Of a stretch of 64,000 nucleotides of DNA, positions 1-11,356 are shown piece after piece. A program made the translations under genes and the position numbers. The stretch is from Lentinula raphanica (lineage: Eukaryota > Basidiomycota > Agaricomycetes > Agaricales > Omphalotaceae). Numbering within the stretch: the first letter of the stretch is position 1; each line of letters begins with the position of its first letter. The DNA lies in NCBI GenBank assembly GCA_027919835.1, contig JANVFP010000004.1:1054001-1118000 (forward strand), given 5' to 3'. Below the pieces are notes generated by a model. The model saw nothing but the letters and a program-made list of their open reading frames with translations, was not told the DNA's origin and made no database searches.

Positions 1-378
1 ACGTGCGAATTTGTCAGCCCGCACATCTTGAGGACTATCAGGGTTCCCGCACTCAGTGCCCTTCCTGCAGAATTCACAGTTTTCGATGATCGTAGAATCC
101 TTCGCCACGCTGCTCTGTTGACCATTCGGTACGGCGCTCTGTCGAATGGTTTTCCAAAGATTTGAGAGCCACCCCCAGGTCCCCGAAGGAACCTGGCCTT
201 CCGAACTCGAAAGGGAACCGGCGCCCTTGCCTTGGTGAATCTAAATACAAACACAAAGCTTGAATGAAGTTGGAAAAGGATATGTCGACTGATGACTCAC
301 ATTTTCTACTGGCATCGCCCACACAGCAGATGCAATGACCGGAACGATGACAAGTGTGGATAGACGCATTCTAGACAT
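1..378 (-). CDS. Secreted small protein, 5' part (runs off window)
   Basis: The start codon at 378 opens a 26-residue exon (301-378) reading as a signal peptide: MSRMR, a hydrophobic core LSTLVIVPVIASAVWA, then MPVEN. A 60-base intron (241-300, GTGAGT..TTTAG) follows, and exon 2 (240 to at least 1) stays open in phase. Exon 2 is Gly/Ser-rich and then has closely spaced cysteines (ENCEFCRKGTECGNPD), which suggests a small disulphide-bonded extracellular protein. No family is recognised. The 3' end is outside the window. Confidence rests on the signal peptide, the clean splice sites and the open second exon. Confidence 0.6.
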
Positions 379-1638
379 AACGGGGAGTTGATCGAAGCAC
401 TTCCTTCGAAACCAAATGAGACTTGCCTAGATTGTTGTGAGCGAAGCGCAAATCTATGTACATCGAAACGAAAGTTGAACCAATCAGATAGAAGTTATTT
501 TTCAGTCTTGGACTCACAGGTTTGTGTACGAGCAAGATATGAGTGGACAGTTGAGGTCAACAAAGTGAAAAGTTTTGATAAAATGCAGCGAGGAGGAAGT
601 AACCAGGAGTGACCGACCAGCAGTAACTGAGGGAAAGAGGTGCTTTGAGTCCTTGTTTATATGTAAGTCTTTTACTAGCAATCTGGGTTGGCAGCTGTTG
701 GCAGCTGGTCGGAACAGCGGAAAAATATTCGCTTGATTTGATAGTCATATTAATCCCAGATAGCTTAGACAGACCAGGCTTCAATATCCCGTATGCTTGG
801 CGTATTGAAAGCTATCGAACCGTTCTAAGTTTGAACAGGTTTGAAACTTTGAGCAGTTGAGCATAGCATGTCCCGTCGGGGCCGCCTTCCTTGCATCTAC
901 CCACAACAGGAAGAACTTAGGAGATGACTGAGATGAGGCGGGTGAAAGATATCGATACGAGGTGAGTACGGTGAAGCAAGAGTGGTAACAGATGCTTGAG
1001 GTCCTGAGTGTCCAATAGCCATTGCACGCAAGCAAAGTGGAAGGTGTAGGAAGTTGGCAGTTGCCCATGGCAGGAGATGCGATGCTATGCGATGGAATCA
1101 TGAATGAACAAATGAACAGATATCCATTCATAGCTGAGGATTGTTGTCCCGGTGGATGTCCCTAGATAGAAGATGTCTTTGCCACTTAGGATGTCCGAAG
1201 GGTTCCTCTACATCCATTGGAGATGAAGCGATGTGGCCACACCTTGATATTTTTTCCTCCTTGATCAGCTTAACTCTCATCTTTTGGTGGCATTCTTCCA
1301 AATAGATATTCCGAGAGTTTGAGCGTGTCCATAGCTGTCCTTAGCCACTGGTGAGTATATGGTTCGGAAGTTGGCAACGTGAATTTTGGTCGGCGAGTTA
1401 GAACAAGGTTTGGTTTGGAACTCCGCTTGATCGCCAACCTTTGCCGACGGCATTCATGTGCGCCACATTTCTTTCTGCAGACTGTCGTCGACGTCGTGAC
1501 TCGCTGACAGTGAATCGCTCTTGACTTGAACAGTGACTATATCTTCACAGAAGTCACTGACTCGATTGCTTCGAGTCACTTCAAGTTTGCTCTATATCAC
1601 TCTACAACATCACTGGATATTGATTACTCTTATGATCA
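379..1638. other. Intergenic region without recognised gene
   Basis: This lies between the secreted-protein start (378, minus) and the end of the FAD monooxygenase (1639, minus). Short open frames exist on both strands but show no family motif, no plausible splicing to each other and no coding-like composition. It should hold the promoter of the leftward secreted-protein gene and the monooxygenase 3' UTR. I see no RNA gene or repeat. Confidence 0.5.
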
Positions 1639-3483
1639 TCACCCTTTCAAAAGCCTCGCTGCTCTGTCTAAATCTTCCTCAGCATCTTCTTCCCACCACG
1701 ACCAATTCATTGTGATAGTGGTGCGTAACAAGGAAAGCTGTTCGGGGCTTAGCTCTTCACCCATGCTTGTGATGTTCTCAAATCCAGGCGCATTCAGCTC
1801 ATAATGAAAGCCTTGATCGCGTGCGTTCCGTTGAACCATGTTGGCAAAGGGTTGTCGGACATGATTGTAGGCTTTGAGAATGGTTTCCCAGTTCTCGGCT
1901 CCTGCTTTCGAGAACAGGCGACCTAGGATATAACCATCCTAGAGATGAGATTGTAGGAAGCTTCAGCACCTCCGTCGTTGGGGAATTAGTATATTAGACT
2001 CTGCTTACCTCCATCGCTTGTCCTGTTTTTTCCCCATCTGGTAAGACAATTTTCTTCACAAAGTGCGAGTTATATGATGCTTACCTGCACCTGCTCCTAG
2101 GTGGGGCGTCATATTGTGACAGGAGTCCCCAATCATTGCAATCCTCCGGGACACATACGTATCCATAGGATGCAAATCTCGAATAACCCAACGTGACGGG
2201 TTTTCAATGGCCTTGTTTCGTGGTTTAGTAAGTAATCTGTAACAATATGTCTTCGCATTCAAGATTCTTTTCGACTTACGCTCAAAAGTTGTCCTACTTC
2301 GTCTTCCCAACCATAAAATTCGGCTAGCGCATCAGCTGTCGTTGCACGTTGGATCTCTGGACCATTGACCGGTTTACCTTCGTCGTTCGGGTTTGTAAAG
2401 AAAGCAACGACGTTTATCGTTCTACCTCCGCTGATAGGATAGACGACAATGTGCTATTTTCAGAGAATGAGCTGTGGTCAACAGAGTCGCTACATCTTAC
2501 TCACCTTATTCTTCCCGCAATACTGTTTGTCGTCGCCGTCGTCAAAAAGGATCAGGTAAGTAAGAATCGCCTCCAAACGCGCACGCTCACCTGAATCGGG
2601 CCCTGCAAAGCTTTATGACTAGGGTACGTCTTTGCAAGAACCTCTCTCGGAATCAAACCTCTGTATACTTGGGATCCTGTATAAAATATCCCAGAGTCGT
2701 TACCGGGCCTGAACAATTCCCGTGTAACGGATTTGATACCGTCTGCGCCGACGAGGACGTCGCATATTGCTTCGGAACCGTTCTGGAAGAACATCTTGAC
2801 GCCCTCCTGGGTTTCGACGCATCGTATCATGCGGTGAGATAGATGGATGTGACAGGACTCCTTGGAGATGTGGTTCAGGAGGGTTCGTTGGATTTCTTGT
2901 CGATGGAAACAGAGTGCGCCTCCTGTCAGTACAGAAAGTGAGTTAGTAAACCTCTCTGTCATTGTGTTGGACTGACAAACCTTTGGCGTATATCTTATGG
3001 AAGGTATACCCATCTTTCCGATCACTGATGCGGAATTCAAATGCCAACTCTGAGGAAGAGAATCATGAATAAGGGTGAGAGCATCTGCTATTAATAGTCA
3101 TGGTCTTACTTGGTTCTTCGCTGAAGCCTTCTGGGAGTATCTCCAACAAGTCGTTCTCCAATCCCATGGATTTGAGCACCCCCCAAGTACGAGGCCATAC
3201 GGTTATACCCGCACCGATTTCGGTGATCTGGGTCGCTTGTTCGTAGATATCGAGTTCTATATTTGCACAGTCTTTGAGGGCGACTGCACATGTCAATCCC
3301 CCAATTCCTCCTCCACTATCGTAGACGAGGAAGGAGGAGGAAAAAAGAAACTTCAATCAGCTTGTTTATCCAAGAAGATGACCATGAGAGAATGAGTCCC
3401 CTGCATTCTCGATGGGAGAGATGGACCCGTGCTTTGAGGACTTACATTATCGCTACCCGGAGCTTCTTCGTTGAATTGGTCAT
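1639..3483 (-). CDS. FAD-dependent monooxygenase, salicylate-hydroxylase-like
   Basis: Nine exons can be spliced: 3446-3483, 3110-3315, 2981-3049, 2591-2922, 2505-2522 (18 nt), 2280-2453, 2085-2236, 2009-2037, 1639-1938. The product is about 440 residues, normal for class A flavoprotein hydroxylases. The first splice creates the Rossmann FAD motif KKLRVAIIGGGIGGLT, followed by the conserved glutamate of LDIYEQA. Mid-protein is the DG motif DVLVGADGIKSVTR; toward the C-terminus is the GD motif MIGDSCHNMTPHLGAG, then GQAMEDGYILGRL. The family uses NAD(P)H and O2 to hydroxylate aromatic or polycyclic substrates; the substrate here is unknown. No signal peptide is seen, so it is probably cytosolic. 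No biosynthetic partner genes adjoin it. Confidence 0.9.
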
Positions 3484-5431
3484 TTGGCAGGGGAAACCTA
3501 TGAAGGTAGGGAAAGAGAAGTCTCGAGCTGGGTTTTTATAGCTGAATTTGGACTCTCAGGCTGGGCCTGTGAAATCGGTGGGTACTTCATGTCTGACGTT
3601 GAATCACAGCCTGTTGGAAGGCGTGATATGATATTGAGCCAACATTCGAGAGTGGTAAACTCGGAAGTTCAACTTGGAAGCTATTGATGTACTGGACTAT
3701 GACTAGTCCAAAATTGAACTTATGAGTTGCGCACTGTCTGGTGTATCTGTACGAAAGATGTGGTCTCATTGTGTTCAAATGCCTGAGTTTGGGATCTGGA
3801 TGAGTAATTTCTGAGAAATTTGGACTAGGTGAATGGAGTCCGATAAGTATCACGTCCCGCAACTTGATCTGTGTTCCAAATTGCTACGAGGTCGCCGCCA
3901 ACTTACAGCATTTCATTCTCATACGGTTATTTAAAGATAGATGTTTGAAGTGCTTTCTCTGTAAGTACATAAAATCCAACATTCAGTTAGTGATCCAGTG
4001 ATTGAAGGTATTACGGCTGAAGATGGCTGGAACCTCGTAGTAGTTGGCTGGATAACTAGGATGCAAACTCATTCGTAACTCTTTGGTTCCATCAACAGTT
4101 AACTACCGCATCACTCGTCCGACATCATTACTGCATGCCCTTGTAAGACTGCTGCACTGGCAGCTGCATTCTACTGAGCTACTAAAGATCGGACGAGAGA
4201 TACGGCGTAGAATTGGGTTCAAGACTCAAGCTCAATGTCTCTCCTTACTCAGGGGCTCCGAACCATTGGCAAAGCGGCGTCATGTCTCTTCTGTGGTGGA
4301 CCGTGGCATTAGTATGTGGTAGTGCTGCGCAAATTGTATCATTATCATAGGCCTATGGAGGGGTCGATGTAACCTGTTGACCAGGCGAACTCAGCCAGAT
4401 GAGTCTGTGTCGACGAGTAGTAGCAACGAGTAATTTAGGGTATATGCGACTACTATATGCAACAACGGCAGCGGCGGGTACTACTAACAAGGTTGGTAAG
4501 CCTGAGAGTAGATGATATCGTTCTTTACACCGCAGGCGGATAATCGGGTTCTGGTTGGAGTTCGAAATGTCAAATCAAAAGAGTAACTTGCAAGTTATTT
4601 GTGGGTCAATTGCAAGGACCTGGATATGAATAGCTTCGCGTCGCGCAATCGTGCAGTGCCAGCTTTGAGAATTGGCTGCGCATGCTTGTTCAGCTTCCTC
4701 CATGAGTCCGATTTGCTTATTGGATCTCGTCTGCATTTTAACTACATAGTAAGTACTACGTACCAGGCTCGTATCAACTCAACACGGCGGACGCGGTGAG
4801 CTGTCTGTTCCTTCCATCTTAATTTACTGCACCTAGAATTCGAGTGACAACTTGAATTCTAAAAAGATAGAAAGCAGGAGAGTCCAAAGAAGGGTCCCTG
4901 CTTACTGAGTGCAACTCCGAAGCCTTCAGGCTTCATGATCAAATGTATCTACTAGACTAGTACTAGTATATGATCTCGGCTTCAATCGGATTATTGATTG
5001 TCGAAAGACCAGGTCTTAGATTGCTCTGAGTCGTCGACCAACTGCTTGGTGGTTCCCTGAATTCCCATCCCGCTGAGTGCTCCTCCTTTTCCTCAAACCT
5101 TTTCGGCAGAACATATATAGTAGGCCATCCACTGAAAGCAGTCTATTCACAGATCTCGCAGACAAATTTGCGGCGTATTTTGGATTGAAATACACTAAGT
5201 ACGCCATCTTCCTGGTCAACGTAGTGAAATTTCGGACTTGGTATGAAATTGGACGCAATGCTAGACGGCTGAGATTGCCGTTGATAGTATCAGGGCCGGT
5301 GCGGGTCACATATAGTATATGCCAGTTATGCCTGTGTATGCCGCCAGATGCCGCCAGTGACTCCGTGACCGAATAACCTCGCACGAGTCGACGACGCAGC
5401 ACGACGCACTCTTGATTAGACCATCATTGTC
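3484..5431. other. Intergenic region, 1.9 kb, no gene recognised
   Basis: Upstream of the monooxygenase start and upstream of the F-box ORF at 5432. Only scattered short open frames occur, none with a recognisable motif or a matching splice partner. No tRNA-like B box and no clear inverted repeat was found by eye. Confidence 0.5.
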
Positions 5432-6076
5432 ATGAATTTCCCAAGTCTTCTACGTCCGCCTTCGACAACGTATCTTGAACAGACTTACCAGAATAAATAT
5501 GAAGCATATATGGCTAGAAACCGACAAAACGATGTTCCACTGTCATCACAGGAGATTTCGGAGTTGCAGAAAGACATCCTTTTCACCCGCAACGAGCTTC
5601 GGCGGCAGAGTGGTGATGATGTTCACCCTCTTCAGTCTCTTCTTGTGAAGACATTGGAATCCCAAGAATCTCTCCTTTCTCCAATTCGAAGCCTCCCATC
5701 CGAGCTACTGGAAACCATCTTTCGTCTTGTGGTTGCCGTATCGATACCTGATCATGTCGCCTGCGAAATTTCTCTATCCCTCACAGACCACAAAATTATG
5801 GCACCTGTTTTCCGCCTAACCTGGGTTTGCTCTTGGTGGAGAAGGTTGGCTTTGGCGCGGCCTGTTCTGTGGTCCTCAATAGCTGTCGTAGATGACACAC
5901 AGAGGACTGATGGGCAGGAGAATAGACCAGAACTATTGGAGTATGTCCTTCAACGTTCGGGTACTTCCTGCCCCATGGACCTTCAGCTGCATATCTTCAG
6001 TCGCCTAACAGTTACTCGCCATGACACTCTGCCATTTCTCACAATTTTCTCAAATTCTCCTTTCAACTCAATATAA
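5432..6076 (+). CDS. F-box protein, N-terminal part (probably truncated)
   Basis: A 214-residue open frame with the standard agaricomycete F-box layout: a coiled N-terminal region (residues ~25-90, QEISELQKDILFTRNELRRQ), then the F-box at ~95-150 (SPIRSLPSELLETIFRLVV ... LTWVCSWWRRLALARPVLWS). F-box proteins bring substrates to SCF ubiquitin ligases via Skp1. Family members are usually 400-600 residues with a C-terminal LRR-like region; this frame stops about 60 residues after the F-box. A headless LRR-like C-terminal piece in the same orientation begins near 8079, so the original gene may have been split by about 2 kb of inserted DNA. A MITE starts 38 bases after the stop. Confidence 0.7.
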   Translation: MNFPSLLRPPSTTYLEQTYQNKYEAYMARNRQNDVPLSSQEISELQKDILFTRNELRRQSGDDVHPLQSLLVKTLESQESLLSPIRSLPSELLETIFRLVVAVSIPDHVACEISLSLTDHKIMAPVFRLTWVCSWWRRLALARPVLWSSIAVVDDTQRTDGQENRPELLEYVLQRSGTSCPMDLQLHIFSRLTVTRHDTLPFLTIFSNSPFNSI

Positions 6077-6113
6077 CCAGTAGGGCCGACTAGCGGCAGA
6101 GCCCGCTACCCAG

Positions 6114-6582
6114 AGGACCCCCCATAGTATACTGAGAGGATAGGTGCCAGTTCGGACAAAAATTTGGCCAAAATCTCGAAAATGTCCGGGTCAGGTTCGG
6201 ACAAAAATGTACTTTTTGGGACCAGAGGTCAGGTCCTCAGTTCGGACAAAAAATTTGTCAGTTCAGACCCTCAACCACACCTCCTTACTCATTCTGCACC
6301 CGAATAGGTGCTCATCTACCAGTTCACTGTGGAAGCTGAAAATTTTTGAGAATTCATGCATCGGTTGATGTCAGAACAATTCTGGCTCTCTCAAAGCCTG
6401 CAGAGAGTTGCGGTCCATGCGGGAATGTCCGGTACCCAGTTCGGACAAAATTTCTGAAATTTCAAGGTCCGGGACCAAGTTCGGACAAAATTTGGGGCTC
6501 AAAACCCAATTTTGGTTCGGACAAAATCTCAGAAATTTTGAAAATCTGGCACCTATCCTTTTAGCCTATTATGGGGGGTCCT
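6114..6582. mobile_element. hAT-like MITE with 8-bp target duplication
   Basis: A 469-base element flanked by CTACCCAG at 6106-6113 and 6583-6590. Its ends are an imperfect inverted repeat of about 40 bases (AGGACCCCCCATA at the left, its complement at the right, then AGGATAGGTGCCAG). The 8-bp duplication fits the nTnnnnAn preference known for hAT transposases; 6- or 4-bp duplications are also possible because the junction bases are ambiguous. No coding capacity. Inside are six same-strand copies of GTTCGGACAAAA at 6150, 6195, 6240, 6439, 6479 and 6515. Confidence 0.8.
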
Positions 6583-6665
6583 CTACCCAGTCATGGTTTC
6601 AACTCTGAATGCAGGATAAGATATAATAATATAATATGTTATGTTAAACTGTAGAGATATCAGCA

Positions 6666-7136
6666 ATGGCACCAACCAATGTTGGTTCCAACGCTCATTC
6701 TCGCAAACGCTATCGTGACCGCGATGGAGAGCAGAATACAAACCGGGATCAAATTCATAACCCAACTACCAGGCCCTTCAATGTGACTGAAACCGTTGAT
6801 AATCAAATTGACAACACCAAATTCCCGTTCAATTTTGACGATGCCTTGTTATCGGAATATCCTTCATCTTCCTTGCGTCCCATCCAGAACTCTCAAAATG
6901 AGTATTTGACACCGGAGAGCAGCGTCAGCGTCTCCTCCTTACCTACAACCCATCCCGCCCAAACTTTGTATTCTTCGCAGTTGGATTCCTCCCCATATTC
7001 AGAAGCCTCTGCTCTACATGCGATGTCACATACTCAACCCCTCCAAAATCTAGGTGAAATCCTTCCCACCATGCTCGATTTACTGCTTCATACGGAAGAA
7101 AGTTTGGAAAGGCTTCCTATACATTTGGGCGGCTAG
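6666..7136 (+). CDS. Hypothetical low-complexity protein, 156 aa
   Basis: An open frame with a basic, NLS-like start (HSRKRYRDRDGEQ) and a Ser/Pro/Asn-rich remainder ending in a leucine-rich helix-like stretch (LGEILPTMLDLLLHTEESL). Composition is protein-like, but no domain is recognised. After the stop, another frame stays coding-like for about 100 bases (NQDVHGYDRDTMSEASLDLT), so the gene may be frameshifted or have a missed intron. It sits between a MITE and a truncated opposite-strand F-box gene and could belong to inserted DNA. Confidence 0.4.
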   Translation: MAPTNVGSNAHSRKRYRDRDGEQNTNRDQIHNPTTRPFNVTETVDNQIDNTKFPFNFDDALLSEYPSSSLRPIQNSQNEYLTPESSVSVSSLPTTHPAQTLYSSQLDSSPYSEASALHAMSHTQPLQNLGEILPTMLDLLLHTEESLERLPIHLGG

Positions 7137-7362
7137 CGTCATTGGAATCAGGATGTGCATGGTTATGATCGTGATACAATGTCCGAGGCTAGTCTGGACC
7201 TAACGGCTGAGCATGGTGAAAACCCTATGCATGGCTAGTGGCCTTCACAGATGCACCATCACGCTCTCAAGGGAATGTGACTCCGGATTCCAACGCCTTC
7301 TCTGCGGTCAGTCTAGGTTCTTGGGAACTCGGCGAATTCTCCATTTTTGACGGTCATGCCAC

Positions 7363-7840
7363 TCATTGTTCGGAAGGTTTTTGAGTTCTGTCGATTCGTT
7401 CAAATGTGTGTAGTAAGCTGACAATTTTCAGGCATGGAAAGCGGCGAAGAGAGGTGATGAGCTCATCCTACTATGATATCAATACAAAGCAGAGATTGGA
7501 GAGTATCAGTACATACCACTGTGCAAGGTGCGCGATCAATTGTTAGTACTGAGGTCTCAGGGAACAATGAGTTTGCCAAAGATAAGACTCGCTTGATGTC
7601 CAAGCTATGGCTCTGGAGCTCTCTGAGGCCTCCAGCTCGTTTGAGTTTGACATATGCGAAAAGAAATGGAAGGCAAATTCGTCGAAATTGATGACTTGTC
7701 ACCGACAAAGGCAGGAGTGCGGGAGTGCAGTATTTCCAAGGCGGATCGAGGAATTCACGCTCAATGATATTGGGGTTGTACGCGAGGGATTGCACGATAG
7801 CGTGAAGAATTTCTTCAGGTAACATGATGGTTTGAGCCAT
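7363..7840 (-). CDS. Truncated F-box protein
   Basis: Exon 1 (7517-7840) starts MAQTIMLPEEILHAIVQSL, an F-box with the LPxEIL signature, and continues with LLPLSVTSHQFRRICLPFLF, the second F-box helix typical of agaricomycete families. A 49-base intron (7468-7516, GTATGT..TAG) joins exon 2 (7363-7467), which reads DELITSLRRFPCLKIVSLL, an LRR-like continuation, then stops. About 142 residues in all, far shorter than the usual 400 or more, so this is probably a 5' fragment of a duplicated F-box gene. It would act as an SCF substrate adaptor if functional. Confidence 0.55.
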
Positions 7841-8078
7841 GGAATTTCCACAAATTAACGCCGGCTCATTCGAAGCAAAAAAAAGTGAAAAAAGTGGTGT
7901 TTCATAGAAGCAAACAAAAACCGCGGAAACTTAATGATACGGGTAGAAGCGGTCCGACAATAGGATCAAATCCGGACCGATGCTCAAACGTTGTAAATCG
8001 CAGCCAAAAAGATCGGGTCCAAAACCACAAAACCCTTACCCTAAAGGGTAGCGGGAACAACGCAGGCTCGCTGAAACA

Positions 8079-9617
8079 GTGATAAAATACGCCATCAGAT
8101 GGAGGTCTTTTACATTTACCACGAATTCCAAAATGATTTCCGAGTCTTTCTTAGAGATTCTAGCTACTGAGCTAGAACATAAACTTCATAACGCTGGCGG
8201 CATGCTAGAATTTCCTTCTCTCGAAAGATTGGATCTCGGGTCTGTCGGATTCAATTTGGATGATGAATTACCAGCTATCAAGATGGTCAGGAAAACTTTC
8301 TCCTCATGCCCCAGCCTGCATTCGCTTGCGATGTACTCTCTGACGTCGTCCGAATCCCTCGACCTGAGGAATCTGATCACGCTGGAAATCAACAAGTACA
8401 CCGGTCTCTCCTTTGCGTATCTCTTGAGACAGTGTCCACTGCTTGAATCTTTGGCTCGATAGCGATGTTGGTGGGGAAAATTAAAATAATTAAAGAATTC
8501 CTAAAAAGGAAAGAGGAAAAAGAAAGAAAGAGAAAAGCAAGAGCTTCACTGTATTCTATACCATTATTTCTACATTATCAGCTCACTGCTACCATAAGGC
8601 ATCACATAGACCAGTAGTAGACCGCTGAACCAATGTGAGATGCACATTACAATTGATGCAAAGAATTCACCTCAAAAATCCATATTTGGAACACTATCTC
8701 TCGGATACCGAGGTATCCGGCTTGCCGTTTTCTGCCGGGCATGGATAGCGTTCCTAAAACGGAATAAATCCAGATTTTTTGGACCGCGCCGCGCAGCGGC
8801 GCGGCATCTGCACAACAACGATGAAGAAAATTTGCGAAGTACACACTTTTCAGTCAACTTAGTGTTACCCTCATTTGTGTTTAGGTTATTTGCAAAAACA
8901 TGGTTAGGCAGAGCTGCTGGGTCAGTGCAACCATTGAAGCCCTTAGTACTAGGATTGAGCAAGCAGTCACTCTTGTGAGGAAATAAGATGCGAGCACAAG
9001 TGATTGAAAGAGCATTAATAGATATTGATATCAGTCCAGCACAAGGAAGGAATTGCTATAAGAAAAAGAGCAGAAGTGGTTCATTGCAAAGATTGTGCGG
9101 CGACGAAGGACAACGAGCGCCGAGTTGCAAGACAGATTAGTTGTGGGAATACTTTTCTTCATTTAGATGATTACCTAATATTTCGCTATTCGCTATCGCT
9201 ATCTTCCACCAGCATCAGTATCGAGCCGAATCTTTGGCAGTGAAATTCTTTTGTGGACAAACCCAGGAAAGTCCGGACGAACGTTCTGTTTCAGACGTTG
9301 TGAGACACGATCATCTCAGGGTCTTGAAAATAAAGGGCATGGGCGAGGAATTTGCTTCTGGTGCTTGGAATGGGCTTCAATTGCCCAAGTTGAGCGAGCT
9401 GTTAGTTGGCTTCTGGCTTCGAATGGAGACAGGCGTGCTGTATGAGTTGAAGGATCTGTTGGAGCACTCGAAATGTAACCTGCAAAAGGTTCAGCTCCTG
9501 TGGAATTCGTTCCACATATCGGAATACTCCGTCCTAGAAAAGTTTCTTCATGACATACCTTTCAATCTCGGTTGTAAGTACATGATCAATGAAGGTCCAT
9601 ATCCTAGGACGCACTGA
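8079..9617 (+). pseudogene. F-box/LRR-like C-terminal half, split by a transposon
   Basis: Two open pieces, 8079-8452 and 9236-9617, join in frame once the intervening element and one copy of its target duplication are removed: the protein then reads CPLLESL then AVKFFCG across the junction. The first piece begins with the AIRWRSFTF-type strand seen after the F-box in agaricomycete F-box proteins and has LRR-like repeats (FPSLERLDLGSV, CPSLHSLAMYSL, LRNLITLEIN). The second has LRVLKIKGMG and LPKLSELLVGFW. The F-box itself is missing upstream; the N-terminal piece at 5432-6076 is a candidate partner. Disrupted by insertion, so probably non-functional. Confidence 0.65.
8453..9227. mobile_element. 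Non-autonomous DNA transposon in an F-box gene
   Basis: A 775-base insert flanked by GAATCTTT at 8445-8452 and 9228-9235. Ends begin GGCTCGATA and form an inverted repeat of about 20 bases with two or three mismatches (GATGTTGGTGG against GATGCTGGTGG). The host happens to have GGC after the right copy, so the duplication could be scored as up to 11 bp. No transposase is encoded. It contains a short GC palindrome near 8785-8805 (CCGCGCCGCGCAGCGGCGCGG). An 8-bp duplication fits hAT or similar superfamilies. Confidence 0.75.
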
Positions 9618-9840
9618 GCAGTCGCTCGTGACAGGATCTTCGTGATGCTGGTTCTCCGACGTCGTCATGTATTCACGGCTACAGACCCGAACGGTTGTGA
9701 AAAGGACAGGATCATTGACCTCTACACGACGACATAGTACTACTAATACACGCAACCCTTTTTGAAGAAGAAGTACCCAATTAAACACACACGATCCCTT
9801 TACACGTAGAGCATTGAAAAAATCATAACCGCCAATCGTG

Positions 9841-11356
9841 TCACACGTTATGCTCGAGTTCAGCTTTATCGCTTGAAGATACGTCTGAGGAGGCTTTCCC
9901 GGGAGCATGAGCATGGTTGAGATGAACTTCCATGTATTCGCGTTGCGCCGAAGGAATCACTATGAATCGTCATAGGGTTAGATGAAGGGGGAATAAACAG
10001 AGCACGGGGAGACATACCTCTAGCATAGTCAGTGAGGAATAACTCATGTATGAATACCCCCAGCATGGTGGCGGGTATACTAGTCAGAGCAGCGATTGCG
10101 GCATATTTACCTCCGGCAGCTGGAATTCGAACAAAACAATATCAGAGACACTAGGTATAAGGCTGACGATCTTTCTGGAACGAACCTTGCTTTCCCCAGA
10201 TGGTCAAAGCTGCGAGTCTCCCACCAAGATCGCGAGCAGGGTTGGCAGCCACTAAGGTTATCAAGGAAAAATCAGTGGCAGGAACGTGACGAGCCATTCA
10301 TGCTGTTCTTACGAGCTGGTGTGGCAAATCCCCAAACTGCCGCCGCGCTAAGGTACATTGTATTCATATTTGTTTCGAGACGAAGAAGGGATGTATGTGC
10401 TCACTAAGCTATTGCGATAACAAAAGGCGCTTGCTGGGGACTAATCAAGACGTTGGTCGGATCGATACTTCCCCAGATGACGAGCGCAAGAAAGACATCC
10501 TAAGGGTCGACACAGCATGAGAATCAATTGACATCTCCTTGTAGAGAGAAGATAGACCCACAGTGACGAACTCGTTCAAGAATACCCTCCCCAGGTTCAA
10601 TCCCGGAATGATATAGAGACCGAAGGCTCCAGCTGGACCTTGAGGAGTGAACAAGGTAGATTCGAGGGTCCCCGCCGCAGTTAGTACAAGCTCGCTTTCA
10701 ACGATGAGATCGTGCCATTGGACATATATCAGCAAGCAGGCAATATAACCTCCAAGGATTTGTGCAATGATATATCTGGGTTAGTCCATCTAGTCAGCGA
10801 CGGAGGTCTAGTGCGTCCGAGCCAGACTTTTGACTGTACCTGACTGCTTTCAATGTGGGGAATCCTTTGAACAGCACCAACGTTATGGTGACTGCAGGGT
10901 TAAAATGTCCCCCGATGTCGAACTGCAGATACCAATAGCGAAGACGATTCCACAGGCGTAGGCGAGACCGATTTGAAGAACGGCTATAGGAAATTCTGGC
11001 TGTTAGAATACAGCGCACGTCAACGATGAACGACTCACAGCTAAGCCCGTCTATGCTCAGAATGGGGCCTAGGATGAACGGAACTTGAGATCCGACACCT
11101 TGAAGAAGAGCGTCAAAGATTGTCGTTGTAGCGTGAGGGAGAAGACCGCAAACCAGCATAGACGTAGAAGAATACACCCAGCTAGTAGGGAAGACACGAT
11201 GAGCTTCGCATGAGATCATACATAGTCTGATGAACCTACGAATTCGGCGAAGCACTCTACAAACCAATGCACCGAAGTATGCCTATACCTTTCCCAAACG
11301 GTGAAGAACTTGGGACGAGCCTGAACATCGCGGAGGTGCACAATGTTGGAGGTCAT
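9841..11356 (-). CDS. Aquaglyceroporin (MIP family), one frameshift
   Basis: About ten exons splice into a MIP channel. The start at 11356 gives MTSNIVHLRD, then FAEFLGVFFYVYAGVGSQ (helix 1), LQIGLAYACGIVFAIG, the first NPA loop GGHFNPAVTITLVLF, AQILGGYIACLLIYVQW, LNEFVTDVFLALVIW, and the second loop ANPARDLGGRLAALTIWGK. The Asp after NPAR is typical of glycerol-conducting members. Reading from ICSSTSG into GHFNPA needs one more G: the genome has five C at 10909-10913 on the plus strand where six are needed. The frame is open on both sides, so this is either a recent inactivating deletion or an assembly error. Plasma-membrane channel for glycerol or water by family. Confidence 0.85.

Noticed and set aside
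388..1131. Small coding genes upstream of the secreted-protein gene
   Set aside because: Short overlapping frames on both strands without motifs or splice logic.
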